Both the position numbers and the translations under genes were made by a program. Positions 23,193-34,069 of a stretch of DNA of 64,000 nt are shown piece by piece. The notes beneath the pieces are model-generated. The model did not search any database. It was not told where the DNA came from and saw only the letters and a list, made by a program, of their open reading frames with translations. The DNA comes from Scatomorpha stercorigallinarum (GTDB lineage: Bacteria > Bacillota > Clostridia > Oscillospirales > Oscillospiraceae). The DNA lies in the NCBI GenBank assembly GCA_944387865.1, contig CALXGN010000004.1:94659-158658 (forward strand). The letters are read 5' to 3'. Each line of letters opens with the position of its first letter. Within the stretch, counting starts at the first letter, position 1.

Positions 23193-26100
23193 GTGGACCG
23201 GAGGGATAAATACTGCCCATACTGCATGAGCCTCCTCAGCGAGGAGGGCCCCTGCCCCAGCTGCGGCCTCACCTCGGGCACGTATATGCCCATGCCGCAC
23301 CACCTGCCTCCCGGCACCGTGCTCATGGACCGCTATCTCGTGGGCCGCGTGCTGGGGGAGGGCGGCTTCGGCATCACCTACATCGGCTGCGACCTGAAGC
23401 TGGAGCTGAAAGTCGCCATCAAGGAATATTTCCCCACCACCTGGGTCTCGCGCCACGCGGACGTCTCGCAGGAGGTACACTGCTACGCGGGCGCGCAGGG
23501 GAACTACGACAAGGGCCGCCGGCGCTTCCTCTATGAGGCGCGGACGATGGCAAAAATGGACAAACAGCCGGAGATCGTCTCCGTGCGCGACTTTTTTGAG
23601 GCCAACAATACCGTCTATATCGTCATGGAGTACGTGGACGGCACGACATTCAAGGAACTCGTGACGCAGCGCGGCGGGCGCATACCCGCCGGCGAGCTGC
23701 TGCACATGATCGAGCCGCTCTTTTCCGCGCTCGGCGCGATGCACTCCGCGGGGCTCATACACCGCGACATCAGCCCCGACAACCTGATGCTGGAGCGCGG
23801 CGCGGTGCGGCTGCTGGACTTCGGCTGCGCGCGCGAATCGGCCCAGGGCGACGAGACCATGACCATCACGCTCAAGCACGGCTACGCGCCCATCGAACAA
23901 TACCAGCACAAGGGCCAGGGCCCCTGGACGGACGTCTACGGCCTCTCGGCCACCATCTACTACTGCCTCACAGGCAAAACGCCGCCGCAGGCGCTCGACC
24001 GCCTGCTGGACGACGACCTCATCCGCCCGCGCAGCCTGGGCGTGGAGCTGACGGAAAGGCAGGAGCGCGCGCTGCTGCGCGGCATGGGCATAAAGCAGCA
24101 CCAGCGCTTCCAGAACGTGGAAGAACTGCACACGGCGCTCTACGAGGGCGTGTTCCCGCCGGAGCCGCCGAAGCCGGAGCCGCCCGAACCGCCCGAGCCG
24201 CCCGAGCCGCCCGAGCCGCCCACGCCCCCGCAGCCACCGCAGCCGGCAAAAAAGCCCGCGCGGCGGCTCTATCCGGGCCTTGCCGCGGCGGCAGCCGCGC
24301 TGCTCATCCTCGCGCTGGCGCTCATCCCCCGCGGCGGGGAGGACGTGACCGTGCCCTCCGCCCTGCCCACGGCGGCGGAGACCGCCCCGGCGCAGACGCC
24401 GGAGGCTGAGGCCCTGCCTGACTTTGACAGCCTCTTTGCCGACGCCGTCACGGCGGGGCCGGAGGATATCCTCACGCTGCTCGAAAACGGCAGCGTCGGC
24501 GCCATCTCCATCAGCGATGACTGCTTCATCGGCAGCAGCACCGTCATCGACAAGCCCGTCCATATCCCGGAGGGCGCCAGCCTGGACATCCGCAACATCA
24601 TCACGCTCGGCGAAAACGCCGTCCTCTGGGTGGAGGGCGCCGTCACAGGCATGGATGGCGCGCTCATCGCCGGCGAAGGCCGCCTGGTGGCCGCTGCCGG
24701 CTGCGACATCGGCGCCGCCGTCTGCCTGCAAGAGGGCAGGCTGCTCGCCGGGCCGGACGGGGAGCTGGGCGCGCTGAACGGCAGCGTTTACACCATCCCG
24801 GCCCTGCCGGCGGACGCCGTCAGCGTGAGCAACATCGACGAGCTGAGCCAGGCCCTGGCCATGGGCAGCTCCGTGCTCGTGGAGGGCGATATCGAGCTCA
24901 CGTCGGATGTGGAAGCCAGGTCGGCCGTGTATGTCGCCGGGGGCGCGGCGCTCAGCGGCGAGGGCAAACTGCTCATGAGCGGCGCGCCGTTCGTCAATCG
25001 CGGTACGGTCAGCTGCAATGTCTGGCTGGGCTGGGGCGAGGATGCGGTGTTCGTCAACGAGGGGAGCGTCTCGTCTGCCGAGGTCTGGCTGGACGAGGGC
25101 GCCGGCTTTGCCGTCAACCGCGGCGAGCTGCTGCCCACGGGCCAGGTGGTGCTCTTCAGGGACTTTATAAACTTTGGCAGCGTCAGCCTCGATGCGGAGG
25201 GCAGCGTGGTCACCAGCGACGGCGCGCTCACCATAAACGCCGGCACCATCGACGTGCAGCAGGGCGCCTATCAGCCCATGGGGCCCGTTTTCAACTGCGG
25301 GACGCTGCGCGTGGCCGGCTACATGAACAATTCCAACTACCTCACGAACGACGGCGAGCTGCGCGTGGCCGCCGGCGGGTACTTGGACAACATGGGCGTC
25401 ATCGACATGTACGACGGCTCTCCGCTGCTTGCCGTGGAGGAGGGCGCGGAGCTGAACTCGTACGCCGGCGTGATACTGCACCGCGACCAGACGGTCATCG
25501 AAGGGCAGATAGAAGGCCCTGTCTGGGGCGTGGACTTCTCGCTCATCGACGGCGACGCCGAGCGCGCCTATGTGGGCAGCGAGGAGGAGCTGCTGGCGGC
25601 CCTCGCAGACCCCGCGGTGGAGTGCGTGGTCATCAACGGCGGCGTGCGCTTCACCCAGCCGCGCACATTTACCAAAACGGTGTATATCGAGGGCGGGGGC
25701 AGCCTGCTGGTGCCGTCGGGCATGTCCCTCACCGTGGACGGGACGGTGCTCTGCGTCAACGGCGTGCTCTACTGCGACGACCTGACGGTGCGCAGCGGCG
25801 GCATGGCGGAGTTCCTCTGCGACTGGCGCGGCCTGGGCGACGGCGGCAGGCTGACGCTCGAGGACGGCTCCTGGGCCTACACGCGCCATTCGTCGCTGTC
25901 CTTCACGGAGGTATCCCTCGGCCAGGGCTCGATGCTCGTCTACAACAACGGGAGCAGCATCTCCCTGCGCAGCGCGGAGATCAGCGGCGGCACGCTGGCC
26001 ATCGCCGCCGGCATGGACGTCCCGCAGCTCACGGCGGACATCAGCTCCGGCGGGCGCATGATAAACGTCGCCCCCGTCAACGTGGCCGCGGGCGAGCTCA

Positions 26101-26450
26101 GCATAGCGGGCGGCAGCCTGATGTTCATGAACGACGACTTCGCGCTCGACGCCGGGCGCCTGGAGGTGGACGCGGAGAGCACGCTCGTGCTGCGCCCGCG
26201 GCTCGCGCTGGGCGCGGAGGCCGTGCTGGAGAACCGCGGCGTCGTCTCCTTCGAGGGGTTGAACGCCGTCTACTGCACGGAGATCGCCGGCGTGCTGGAA
26301 AACTACGGCGAGCTCAGGCTGGGAAATCCGGTCACCGTGCGCGGCGGGCTCGTGAACGAGGGCACGATCGTCACCAACGACCGCTCGTGGTCCATCCGGC
26401 TGGAGGGCGGCGAGCTCAGCGGCAGCGGCGGCTTCCGCCCCTTCGAGTGA
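23193..26450 (+). CDS. Transmembrane Ser/Thr kinase with giant repeat ectodomain
   Basis: This 1085-residue protein uses a GTG start seven bases after AAGGGAGG. A zinc ribbon (CPYC and CPSC, 8-24) precedes a kinase (about 50-320) with GEGGFG (55-60), VAIKE (Lys77), HRDISPDN (190-197) and DFG (209-211). A run of PEP repeats (about 322-350) leads to one helix (about 361-379). About 700 residues of beta-rich, Gly/Val-rich repeats follow (for example GGAALSGEGKLLMSG, GGRMINVAPVNVAAGELSIAGG), resembling right-handed beta-helix adhesin or polymorphic outer-domain repeats. The ectodomain could bind glycans or wall material. It is the last gene of the operon and ends at a strong terminator. Confidence 0.9.
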   Translation: MDRRDKYCPYCMSLLSEEGPCPSCGLTSGTYMPMPHHLPPGTVLMDRYLVGRVLGEGGFGITYIGCDLKLELKVAIKEYFPTTWVSRHADVSQEVHCYAGAQGNYDKGRRRFLYEARTMAKMDKQPEIVSVRDFFEANNTVYIVMEYVDGTTFKELVTQRGGRIPAGELLHMIEPLFSALGAMHSAGLIHRDISPDNLMLERGAVRLLDFGCARESAQGDETMTITLKHGYAPIEQYQHKGQGPWTDVYGLSATIYYCLTGKTPPQALDRLLDDDLIRPRSLGVELTERQERALLRGMGIKQHQRFQNVEELHTALYEGVFPPEPPKPEPPEPPEPPEPPEPPTPPQPPQPAKKPARRLYPGLAAAAAALLILALALIPRGGEDVTVPSALPTAAETAPAQTPEAEALPDFDSLFADAVTAGPEDILTLLENGSVGAISISDDCFIGSSTVIDKPVHIPEGASLDIRNIITLGENAVLWVEGAVTGMDGALIAGEGRLVAAAGCDIGAAVCLQEGRLLAGPDGELGALNGSVYTIPALPADAVSVSNIDELSQALAMGSSVLVEGDIELTSDVEARSAVYVAGGAALSGEGKLLMSGAPFVNRGTVSCNVWLGWGEDAVFVNEGSVSSAEVWLDEGAGFAVNRGELLPTGQVVLFRDFINFGSVSLDAEGSVVTSDGALTINAGTIDVQQGAYQPMGPVFNCGTLRVAGYMNNSNYLTNDGELRVAAGGYLDNMGVIDMYDGSPLLAVEEGAELNSYAGVILHRDQTVIEGQIEGPVWGVDFSLIDGDAERAYVGSEEELLAALADPAVECVVINGGVRFTQPRTFTKTVYIEGGGSLLVPSGMSLTVDGTVLCVNGVLYCDDLTVRSGGMAEFLCDWRGLGDGGRLTLEDGSWAYTRHSSLSFTEVSLGQGSMLVYNNGSSISLRSAEISGGTLAIAAGMDVPQLTADISSGGRMINVAPVNVAAGELSIAGGSLMFMNDDFALDAGRLEVDAESTLVLRPRLALGAEAVLENRGVVSFEGLNAVYCTEIAGVLENYGELRLGNPVTVRGGLVNEGTIVTNDRSWSIRLEGGELSGSGGFRPFE

Positions 26451-26463
26451 CAAAAATATGCGC

Positions 26464-26500
26464 AAAAAGGCCCCGGGGAGCCCCGGGGCCTTTGTTTTAT
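26464..26500. terminator. Bidirectional terminator after the kinase operon
   Basis: AAAGGCCCCGGGG and CCCCGGGGCCTTT form a perfect 13-bp stem with a two-base AG spacer (26466-26493), with A- and T-rich flanks. It is shared with the convergent gene at 26505. Confidence 0.92.
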
Positions 26501-26504
26501 GCGC

Positions 26505-27608
26505 TTATACGTCCTTGAATATGTGCTCGATGACGCTCTCCATGCGCTCGCTCATGCCCTCGTCGCCGGCGGTGACGGCGTAGAGCACCAACCAGTCGGT
26601 GGCGTTGCGCGGGTCGAGCAGCGGCATCCCGCAGTCGGTGAGGATGGCGTTGAGGGCCATCCAGTGGTCGTTGAGCCGCTCGCGCGGCGAAAGGTATTCC
26701 TCGTCCGTTTCGCAGTATTCGTCGTCCACCACGTTCTCAGTGATGACATAGAGCAGAAGCAGCAGCTTGCGCGGCACGTCCGCGCGGCGGGAGCGGATAT
26801 TTTTCAGCGCCGTGGCGTTGGGCCAGTTGTATTTTATGAGCCGCTGCACCACGCTGTAGCCGGCCCGCGAGCGGCTGGAGGGCATGTTCATGGAAAAATA
26901 GAGGCGCATCACGGCCTCCATCGAGTAGTCCGGCTCTTCCAGCCCCGTCCAGGCGGGGATGGGGTGTATCAGCCGGTCAAGATAGCGGGTGAAATAGGCG
27001 TAGGCCCGCGTGTGCAGCGCGCCGAAGTTCGGCAAATTGGCTATATAGCACGCGCGCAGCTCCTCCCTGCTGTGGACCTGCAAAAAGGCGCTCTGCATGT
27101 TCTGCGTCAGGTGCGAGGTGACAACGCCGCGGGCGGCATCCTCCTGCGGCACCGGCGGCAGCGAGGCGAAAAAGTCCCGCGCTTCGGCGTAGGCCGCGCC
27201 GCGGCGCAGGAACCAGGCGTACACCACGTCCCGCCCCTCGCGGTAGTGCAGCCCATAGTCCGTGCAGGAGCCCAGCAGGCGGCTCGTCTGCCCCTCCGAG
27301 AGGCCGAGGGCGAAGGCGATGCGGAAGACGTCCTCCCGCCGCGAGGGCTGCGCGCGGCCGGAGACCCAGTTGCGCACCGTGCGCGCGCCGCTCTCGCCGT
27401 TCACATCCGGCCCGCCGCCAAATTCCGCCGTCAGCCGCTCCATCAGGTCCGGCCGGGGATAGAGCGAGCGCAGCACCTCGTCGAAACCGCGCAGGCGGAA
27501 CTCGCCGCATTGCAGGTAATGCGCCGCCATCTCCGGCGTCATCTCGCCGGAGCCCAGCCGTTCGTATTCGTTTTCTGAGAGCAGAGTCAGTTCAAGGCCC
27601 ACCAACAT
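26505..27608 (-). CDS. Uncharacterised protein with an HTH-like N-terminal region
   Basis: This 367-residue soluble protein is convergent with the kinase operon. Residues 70-110 (RTVRNWVSGRAQPSRREDVFRIA) have an XRE-like helix-turn-helix look, with a following ALGLSEGQTSRLLG helix. The remainder is helical with Trp, Tyr and Arg, including EPDYSMEAVMRLYFSMNMP and LNDHWMALNAILTDCGMPLLD. I do not recognise the family. Start is the ATG at 27608; a GTG one codon earlier is equally possible. It has its own promoter. A regulator of the kinase cluster is an attractive guess but rests only on proximity. Confidence 0.75.
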   Translation of the reverse strand: MLVGLELTLLSENEYERLGSGEMTPEMAAHYLQCGEFRLRGFDEVLRSLYPRPDLMERLTAEFGGGPDVNGESGARTVRNWVSGRAQPSRREDVFRIAFALGLSEGQTSRLLGSCTDYGLHYREGRDVVYAWFLRRGAAYAEARDFFASLPPVPQEDAARGVVTSHLTQNMQSAFLQVHSREELRACYIANLPNFGALHTRAYAYFTRYLDRLIHPIPAWTGLEEPDYSMEAVMRLYFSMNMPSSRSRAGYSVVQRLIKYNWPNATALKNIRSRRADVPRKLLLLLYVITENVVDDEYCETDEEYLSPRERLNDHWMALNAILTDCGMPLLDPRNATDWLVLYAVTAGDEGMSERMESVIEHIFKDV

Positions 27609-27635
27609 CACCCCACGGATACGTCATCCTACATA

Positions 27636-27664
27636 ATAATACATGAGAATGACAACTTTTTCAA
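27636..27664 (-). promoter_or_regulatory. Sigma-A promoter of the 26505 gene
   Basis: On the minus strand TTGAAA (27664-27659) and TATTAT (27641-27636) are 17 bases apart, with the start codon about 28 bases further on. Confidence 0.8.
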
Positions 27665-27699
27665 GGCTGTGGGCCGCCTGACGTTACAATAATTTTGAT

Positions 27700-29292
27700 T
27701 TATCCACATTCCATCACGAAGCTCAGCTCCTGCCGCTGCACTTCGCCCTCGACGGGGAAGAGGCGGCCGCCGTAGTCCCTGTAGCCGCTGTAGCGCGGGT
27801 CGTTTATCACCGTCACGCCGCCCCATTCGGCGGCATAGGCCTCGTTGGCATGCTCGTACACACAGTCCACGACCTCCTGCCTGGCGTCAAAGTTGAACAT
27901 GCCCATGCCGGGCCGGCCCCAGATATAGGCCATGGCGGCCAGCTGGTAATAGCGGCCGTAGCCGCTGGCGAGCGCGCCGTCCTCGCCGGCGAAGTCCACG
28001 CTCAACTCCACGCGCGTGAGCACGCCGCCTTCCTCCGTGAAGTGGAACTCGGGCAGCGTCCCATTGCCGAGGTGCAGGACATATGTGCCGTCGGGCGCAT
28101 CCTCGACCAGCCCCTCCGGCGTCAGCTTCACATACGCGCCGCCGATGCCGAAGTAGTCGGAGAGCTCGTTGTAGTTTTCAACGAACTCCTCCGTGCTCAG
28201 GTCGCCGCGGTGGGGCGGCATCTGCGAGCGCGCGATGCAGAGCACGCCCACAAGCAGCAGCGCGGCCGCCCCGCCGGCGGCGAGGGCGGCGGTGATCCCC
28301 GCGCGCCGCGGCGCGCGGTAGACGGGTATCCAGCGCCCGTATTCGCTGTCCCAGGGCTGGTCCTCGCCCTTCAGGGAGCGCCGGTAGGCCAGCAGATAGG
28401 TGATTAAGGCGGCGATGGGGATGCCCAGCCCGAGGCCCATGACATAGACCTTCCAGGTGCGCGCGAAGGCCTCGCTGAAGCTCAGGCATTTGCCGTCATA
28501 GTCCCTGACGCTGATGCCAAGCAGCCACTTGCCCGGCGTGGCGGCAAAAAAGTGCAGGCACAGCGGCTCGACCGTCAATAGCAGCAGCGAGCGGAGCAGC
28601 CATTCAAAAATGGACGCCCCCACGCCCTCGTCCGTCGGGTTAAGGCCCAGTACGAGTGTGACGAAGGCGAGCATGGCGGTGGCGTACAGCCACGAGTCGA
28701 TGAACCGCGCGAAGTAGCGCCGCCAGGGGCCGGGCTCGGAGAAGCCCTGCGTCCACTCCGTGACGGAATATGAGGAGCTGTAGTATTTGATGCCCGTGTC
28801 GAAATACAGGCGCCGCTCCTCCTGCTGCGGCTGGCCGGCGCGCGCGGCGGCCTCCCGGCCCGTGAGCGGAAAATCGTCCCCAGCGGCTGCGCCTTCCGGC
28901 TCTTCCCCCTGTGCGCCGGGCAAGGCCTCCTGCGCGGCGGGGGAGGGCAGGGCCACGTCCATCATGTCCGCCCAGCCCGCGCCGGCGTCGATCAGCGAGC
29001 GGCACTCGGCCTCGGCCCGCGCCATCTCCCCGCGCATGGAGCCCAGGCGCACGAGCTGCGCGCGCAGGGCGTCGGCGAGCGGCAGCGCGCCGGACTGCAC
29101 CTCTTTTATCTCCTGCAGCGAGAGCCCCAGCGAACGCAGGCGCTTGATCTTCGTCAGCGTGTCCAGGTCGTCCTCCGAGTAGTCGCGGTAGCCGTTGGGA
29201 GAGCGCGCGGGGCTCAGTAGCCCCTCGGATTCGTAAAAGCGTATCCCGGAGCGCGGCAGGCCGCTGCGCTGCTCCATCTCCTTGATGTTCAT
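27700..29292 (-). CDS. MerR-RDD membrane-integrated regulator fusion
   Basis: The 530-residue protein has an N-terminal MerR winged helix (MNIKEMEQRSGLPRSGIRFY then GYRDYSEDDLDTLTKIKRL; 1-75) and a coiled coil to about 110. An acidic linker leads to an RDD-type membrane domain (about 190-330, with YFARFIDSWLYATAMLAF and TPGKWLLGISVRDYDG). A further helix (about 335-358) is followed by an exported C-terminal domain of about 170 residues. The start at 29292 follows GGGAGG at seven bases. A MerR factor fixed in the membrane is unusual. The exported part may sense a signal and the MerR part act on DNA (inference). Promoter geometry suggests self-regulation. Confidence 0.88.
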   Translation of the reverse strand: MNIKEMEQRSGLPRSGIRFYESEGLLSPARSPNGYRDYSEDDLDTLTKIKRLRSLGLSLQEIKEVQSGALPLADALRAQLVRLGSMRGEMARAEAECRSLIDAGAGWADMMDVALPSPAAQEALPGAQGEEPEGAAAGDDFPLTGREAAARAGQPQQEERRLYFDTGIKYYSSSYSVTEWTQGFSEPGPWRRYFARFIDSWLYATAMLAFVTLVLGLNPTDEGVGASIFEWLLRSLLLLTVEPLCLHFFAATPGKWLLGISVRDYDGKCLSFSEAFARTWKVYVMGLGLGIPIAALITYLLAYRRSLKGEDQPWDSEYGRWIPVYRAPRRAGITAALAAGGAAALLLVGVLCIARSQMPPHRGDLSTEEFVENYNELSDYFGIGGAYVKLTPEGLVEDAPDGTYVLHLGNGTLPEFHFTEEGGVLTRVELSVDFAGEDGALASGYGRYYQLAAMAYIWGRPGMGMFNFDARQEVVDCVYEHANEAYAAEWGGVTVINDPRYSGYRDYGGRLFPVEGEVQRQELSFVMECG

Positions 29293-29311
29293 GTGACCGC
29301 CTCCCACCCCT

Positions 29312-29342
29312 ATAGTAAGCTATAAACCCCCTTTACTGTCAA
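29312..29342 (-). promoter_or_regulatory. MerR-type promoter with 19-bp spacer and operator
   Basis: On the minus strand TTGACA (29342-29337) and TACTAT (29317-29312) are 19 bases apart, the long spacing typical of MerR-activated promoters. An inverted repeat TATAG-CTTA-CTATA lies over the -10. The leader would be very short, about a dozen bases. Confidence 0.75.
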
Positions 29343-29420
29343 GCCCATATGCGCCAAACGACGTCTCTCCGGCCGTGAGCGCGGCTCATTTTTCCCGCGC
29401 GCATTTTGAATCGGCCGCGA

Positions 29421-29449
29421 TTGTGCCGCATGCGCGGCTGTGGTATCCT
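29421..29449 (+). promoter_or_regulatory. Promoter of the XRE gene at 29467
   Basis: TTGTGC (29421-29426) and TATCCT (29444-29449) are 17 bases apart. The start codon is only 18 bases further on, giving a very short leader. Confidence 0.6.
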
Positions 29450-29466
29450 GATGCCGGGGTGATAAC

Positions 29467-30450
29467 ATGCGCATAAACGAGATAATACGGGAAAAGCGCC
29501 GCGAGCTTGGCCTAACTCAGGAGCAGGCCGCCGAGCGCCTCGGCGTCACGGCCAGCGCCGTCAACAAATGGGAGCGCGGCGCGAGCCTGCCGGACATCAC
29601 GCTGCTCCCGGCCCTCGCGCGGCTGTTGGGCGTGGACCTGAACACGCTGCTGGACTTCAGCGAGGAGCTGACGGACGCGCAGATAGGCGAATTTTTAAAC
29701 TCCCTCGACGGCATGGCGCGCTCGGAGGGCTACGATCGGGCCTTCCGGCGGGCCGTGGAGAAGATACGCGAATATCCCAGCTGCGAAAAGCTGCTGCTCT
29801 CGGCAGCCTATTACCTGGACGGCGCGCTCTTCCTCTGCGGAGTGGAGGACGAGGGGGAGTACCGGCGGACGCTCGACGGCTGGTATGAGCAGCTGCTCGA
29901 GAGCGCGGACGGGGAGATACGCGAAGCCGCGCTGGTGATGGTGCTCGCCCGCTGCCGGCAAAACGGCGAGCTGGAGCGGGCGGAGGCGCTCATCAAGGCC
30001 CTGCCGCGGCCGCAGATCGACCGCCGCGAGCAGCTGGCGCTGCTCTATACGGCGCAGGGGCGCGCGGACGAGGCGCGCGGCATCTGGCAGAGCCGCGCGC
30101 TGGAGGGCATTACCGAGGCCGTGACGGCAATGATGCACCTGGTGGAGGACGCGCTGAAATCCGGCAGGGAGGAGGACGCGGAGAGCATCGCCGCGGCCAT
30201 AGAGGGCGTGAGCTCCGCGGCGGGCCTGCCCGAGTGGATGTGGCTCTCGGCGCGGATCGAGCTCGCGGAGTCCGCCGGCAGGGCGGCGGAGCACGCCGGG
30301 CTCATCGAGCGGATGAAGCGCTCGCTCGACACGCCCTGGGAGCCGCAGGACAGCCCGATATACGATCTCCTCTCCGGCGGCGGCGTGAACGATCTCACGG
30401 GCCGGCTGAAGGAGCTGCTCGAGCGCAGGGAGAGCGGCGCGGGCTGTTGA
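29467..30450 (+). CDS. XRE-family transcriptional regulator with helical sensor domain
   Basis: The 327-residue protein has a classic HTH_3 domain: MRINEIIREKRRELGLTQEQ then AAERLGVTASAVNKWERGAS and PDITLLPALARLLGVDLNTLL (1-65). The remaining 260 residues are TPR-like helical pairs, such as LLYTAQGRADEARGIWQSRA. This architecture is common in clostridia and controls adjacent or distant genes. The effector is unknown. GGGGTGA lies before the start. It is divergent from the MerR-RDD gene and convergent with clpB, sharing a terminator with it. Confidence 0.88.
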   Translation: MRINEIIREKRRELGLTQEQAAERLGVTASAVNKWERGASLPDITLLPALARLLGVDLNTLLDFSEELTDAQIGEFLNSLDGMARSEGYDRAFRRAVEKIREYPSCEKLLLSAAYYLDGALFLCGVEDEGEYRRTLDGWYEQLLESADGEIREAALVMVLARCRQNGELERAEALIKALPRPQIDRREQLALLYTAQGRADEARGIWQSRALEGITEAVTAMMHLVEDALKSGREEDAESIAAAIEGVSSAAGLPEWMWLSARIELAESAGRAAEHAGLIERMKRSLDTPWEPQDSPIYDLLSGGGVNDLTGRLKELLERRESGAGC

Positions 30451-30454
30451 TATG

Positions 30455-30485
30455 AAAAAGGCGCACGCGGTAAGCGTGCGCCTTT
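30455..30485. terminator. Bidirectional terminator between XRE gene and clpB
   Basis: AAAGGCGCACGC, a GGTAA loop and GCGTGCGCCTTT form a 12-bp stem. The upstream A-run provides the T-run for transcription of clpB from the other side. Confidence 0.92.
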
Positions 30486-30497
30486 CGGCTGATCATA

Positions 30498-33092
<2,595 letters not shown>

Positions 33093-33110
33093 ACTGCTTA
33101 CCTCCGTTCG

Positions 33111-33761
33111 TCAGATGAGGACGTTCCTCCGGCCCAGGTCGGCGTAATACTCCGCCTCCACGGCCCGCTCGTCCAGCCGGCCGCAGAGCGCGCCCTTCAT
33201 CAGCCGGTCGAAGAGCTTGATGTAGTCCGAGAGCGCGCCGGCGATGTCCTCCGCCGTGCAGTCGCGCCCGCGCGGCACGGCGATGCTGCGCACGAACTTG
33301 CCGTCATAGAGCGCGTAGTCGATCTGCTGGCTCAGCAGCGGCGCGAGCAGCTTGTCCTCGATGTGCTTCCACAGGCGGAAGAAGGCCGTCATGGCCTCGA
33401 TGAGGGCGGCGCTCTGCGTGCGGAACACCACCGACAGCTCGCCCAGCGAGCCCTCCAGCGAGCGGAAGAGCTGCACCTCGTACTTCACCGTGGGCCGGTA
33501 TTTGTACTCCAGGCTGGACTTGAGCGACATGGTGAGCGCGTTGGGCGCAAAAAAGGGCACCAGGTCGCGCGAGGGCGCGAGCATCTGCTCCACGGCGTGG
33601 AATATATCGCTTATCCTGCGCTCCGGCGTGGTGACCGAGACATAGTCGGCCAGTATCTGGTTTATCAGGTTCGAGCGGTTGGTGCCCAGGCGGTGCGCCA
33701 GGGCGTCCACCTCCCGCACGACGTCGTCGGAGAGCATCAGGCTGTAAAGTGTCTTTTTCAT
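33111..33761 (-). CDS. Ribbon-helix-helix protein co-transcribed with clpB
   Basis: The 216-residue protein begins with a MetJ/Arc/CopG-type ribbon-helix-helix (LYSLMLSDDVVREVDALAHR, then GTNRSNLINQILADYV, residues 4-42). A long helical domain of no known family follows, with YRPTVKYEVQLFRSLEGS and FFRLWKHIEDKLLAPLL. It is the first gene of the clpB operon, behind a consensus promoter and GGGAGG. It could repress its own operon or sense protein damage, but nothing in the sequence proves that. RHH proteins commonly bind as dimers to direct or inverted repeats. Confidence 0.8.
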   Translation of the reverse strand: MKKTLYSLMLSDDVVREVDALAHRLGTNRSNLINQILADYVSVTTPERRISDIFHAVEQMLAPSRDLVPFFAPNALTMSLKSSLEYKYRPTVKYEVQLFRSLEGSLGELSVVFRTQSAALIEAMTAFFRLWKHIEDKLLAPLLSQQIDYALYDGKFVRSIAVPRGRDCTAEDIAGALSDYIKLFDRLMKGALCGRLDERAVEAEYYADLGRRNVLI

Positions 33762-33792
33762 TCAGACCGCCTCCCGGTTTTTTACGGATAAC

Positions 33793-33821
33793 ATGATAGC
33801 ACGCGCCGCAAACTTTGTCAA
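33793..33821 (-). promoter_or_regulatory. Sigma-A promoter of the RHH-clpB operon
   Basis: On the minus strand TTGACA (33821-33816) and TATCAT (33798-33793) are 17 bases apart. The region upstream is A+T-rich. The operon therefore appears to depend on the vegetative sigma factor. Confidence 0.9.
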
Positions 33822-33879
33822 GTAATTTATATAAATCTAATTGCGAATTATTTATGAACAAACAAAAAATCCCCCGACA

Positions 33880-34069
33880 TAATGGTCGGGGCAAGTAAAA
33901 GGCCCCCCTGCCGTGCAGGGGGGCTGTCAGGCGCTTTGCGCCTGACTGGGGGGTGTCAGCGTCCTGCGCTGCTGAAATAGAACAGAACACCGCGATTCGG
34001 AAGCACCCCTCCGTCGCCTGCCGCGCAGGCGCCACCTCCCCTGCACGGCAGGGGAGGCTTTGGGGCTGG
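33880..34069. repeat. Palindromic repeat family A, copy 2 (diverged)
   Basis: No gene is seen. A CCCCGAC/GTCGGGG hairpin is followed by a left arm (GGCCCCCCTGCCGTGCAGG type), a GTCAGGCGC/GCGCCTGAC hairpin, a spacer and the standard right arm with CACCCCTCCGTCGCCTG and CCACCTCCCCTGCACGG. Its right end touches the 3' end of the DUF559 gene. Confidence 0.75.

Noticed and set aside
17075..26450. Type VI or type VII secretion locus
   Set aside because: No sheath, spike, EssC/EccC or WXG100 genes are in or near the operon.
21200..26465. Very long open frames on the minus strand across the kinase genes (up to 1143 codons)
   Set aside because: They are shadows: they lie opposite genes with full domain sets, lack ribosome-binding sites and have low-complexity His/Arg/Ala/Val composition.
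33762..33879. CIRCE or CtsR operator upstream of the clpB operon
   Set aside because: Neither the CIRCE inverted repeat nor the tandem GTCAAA heptads are seen.
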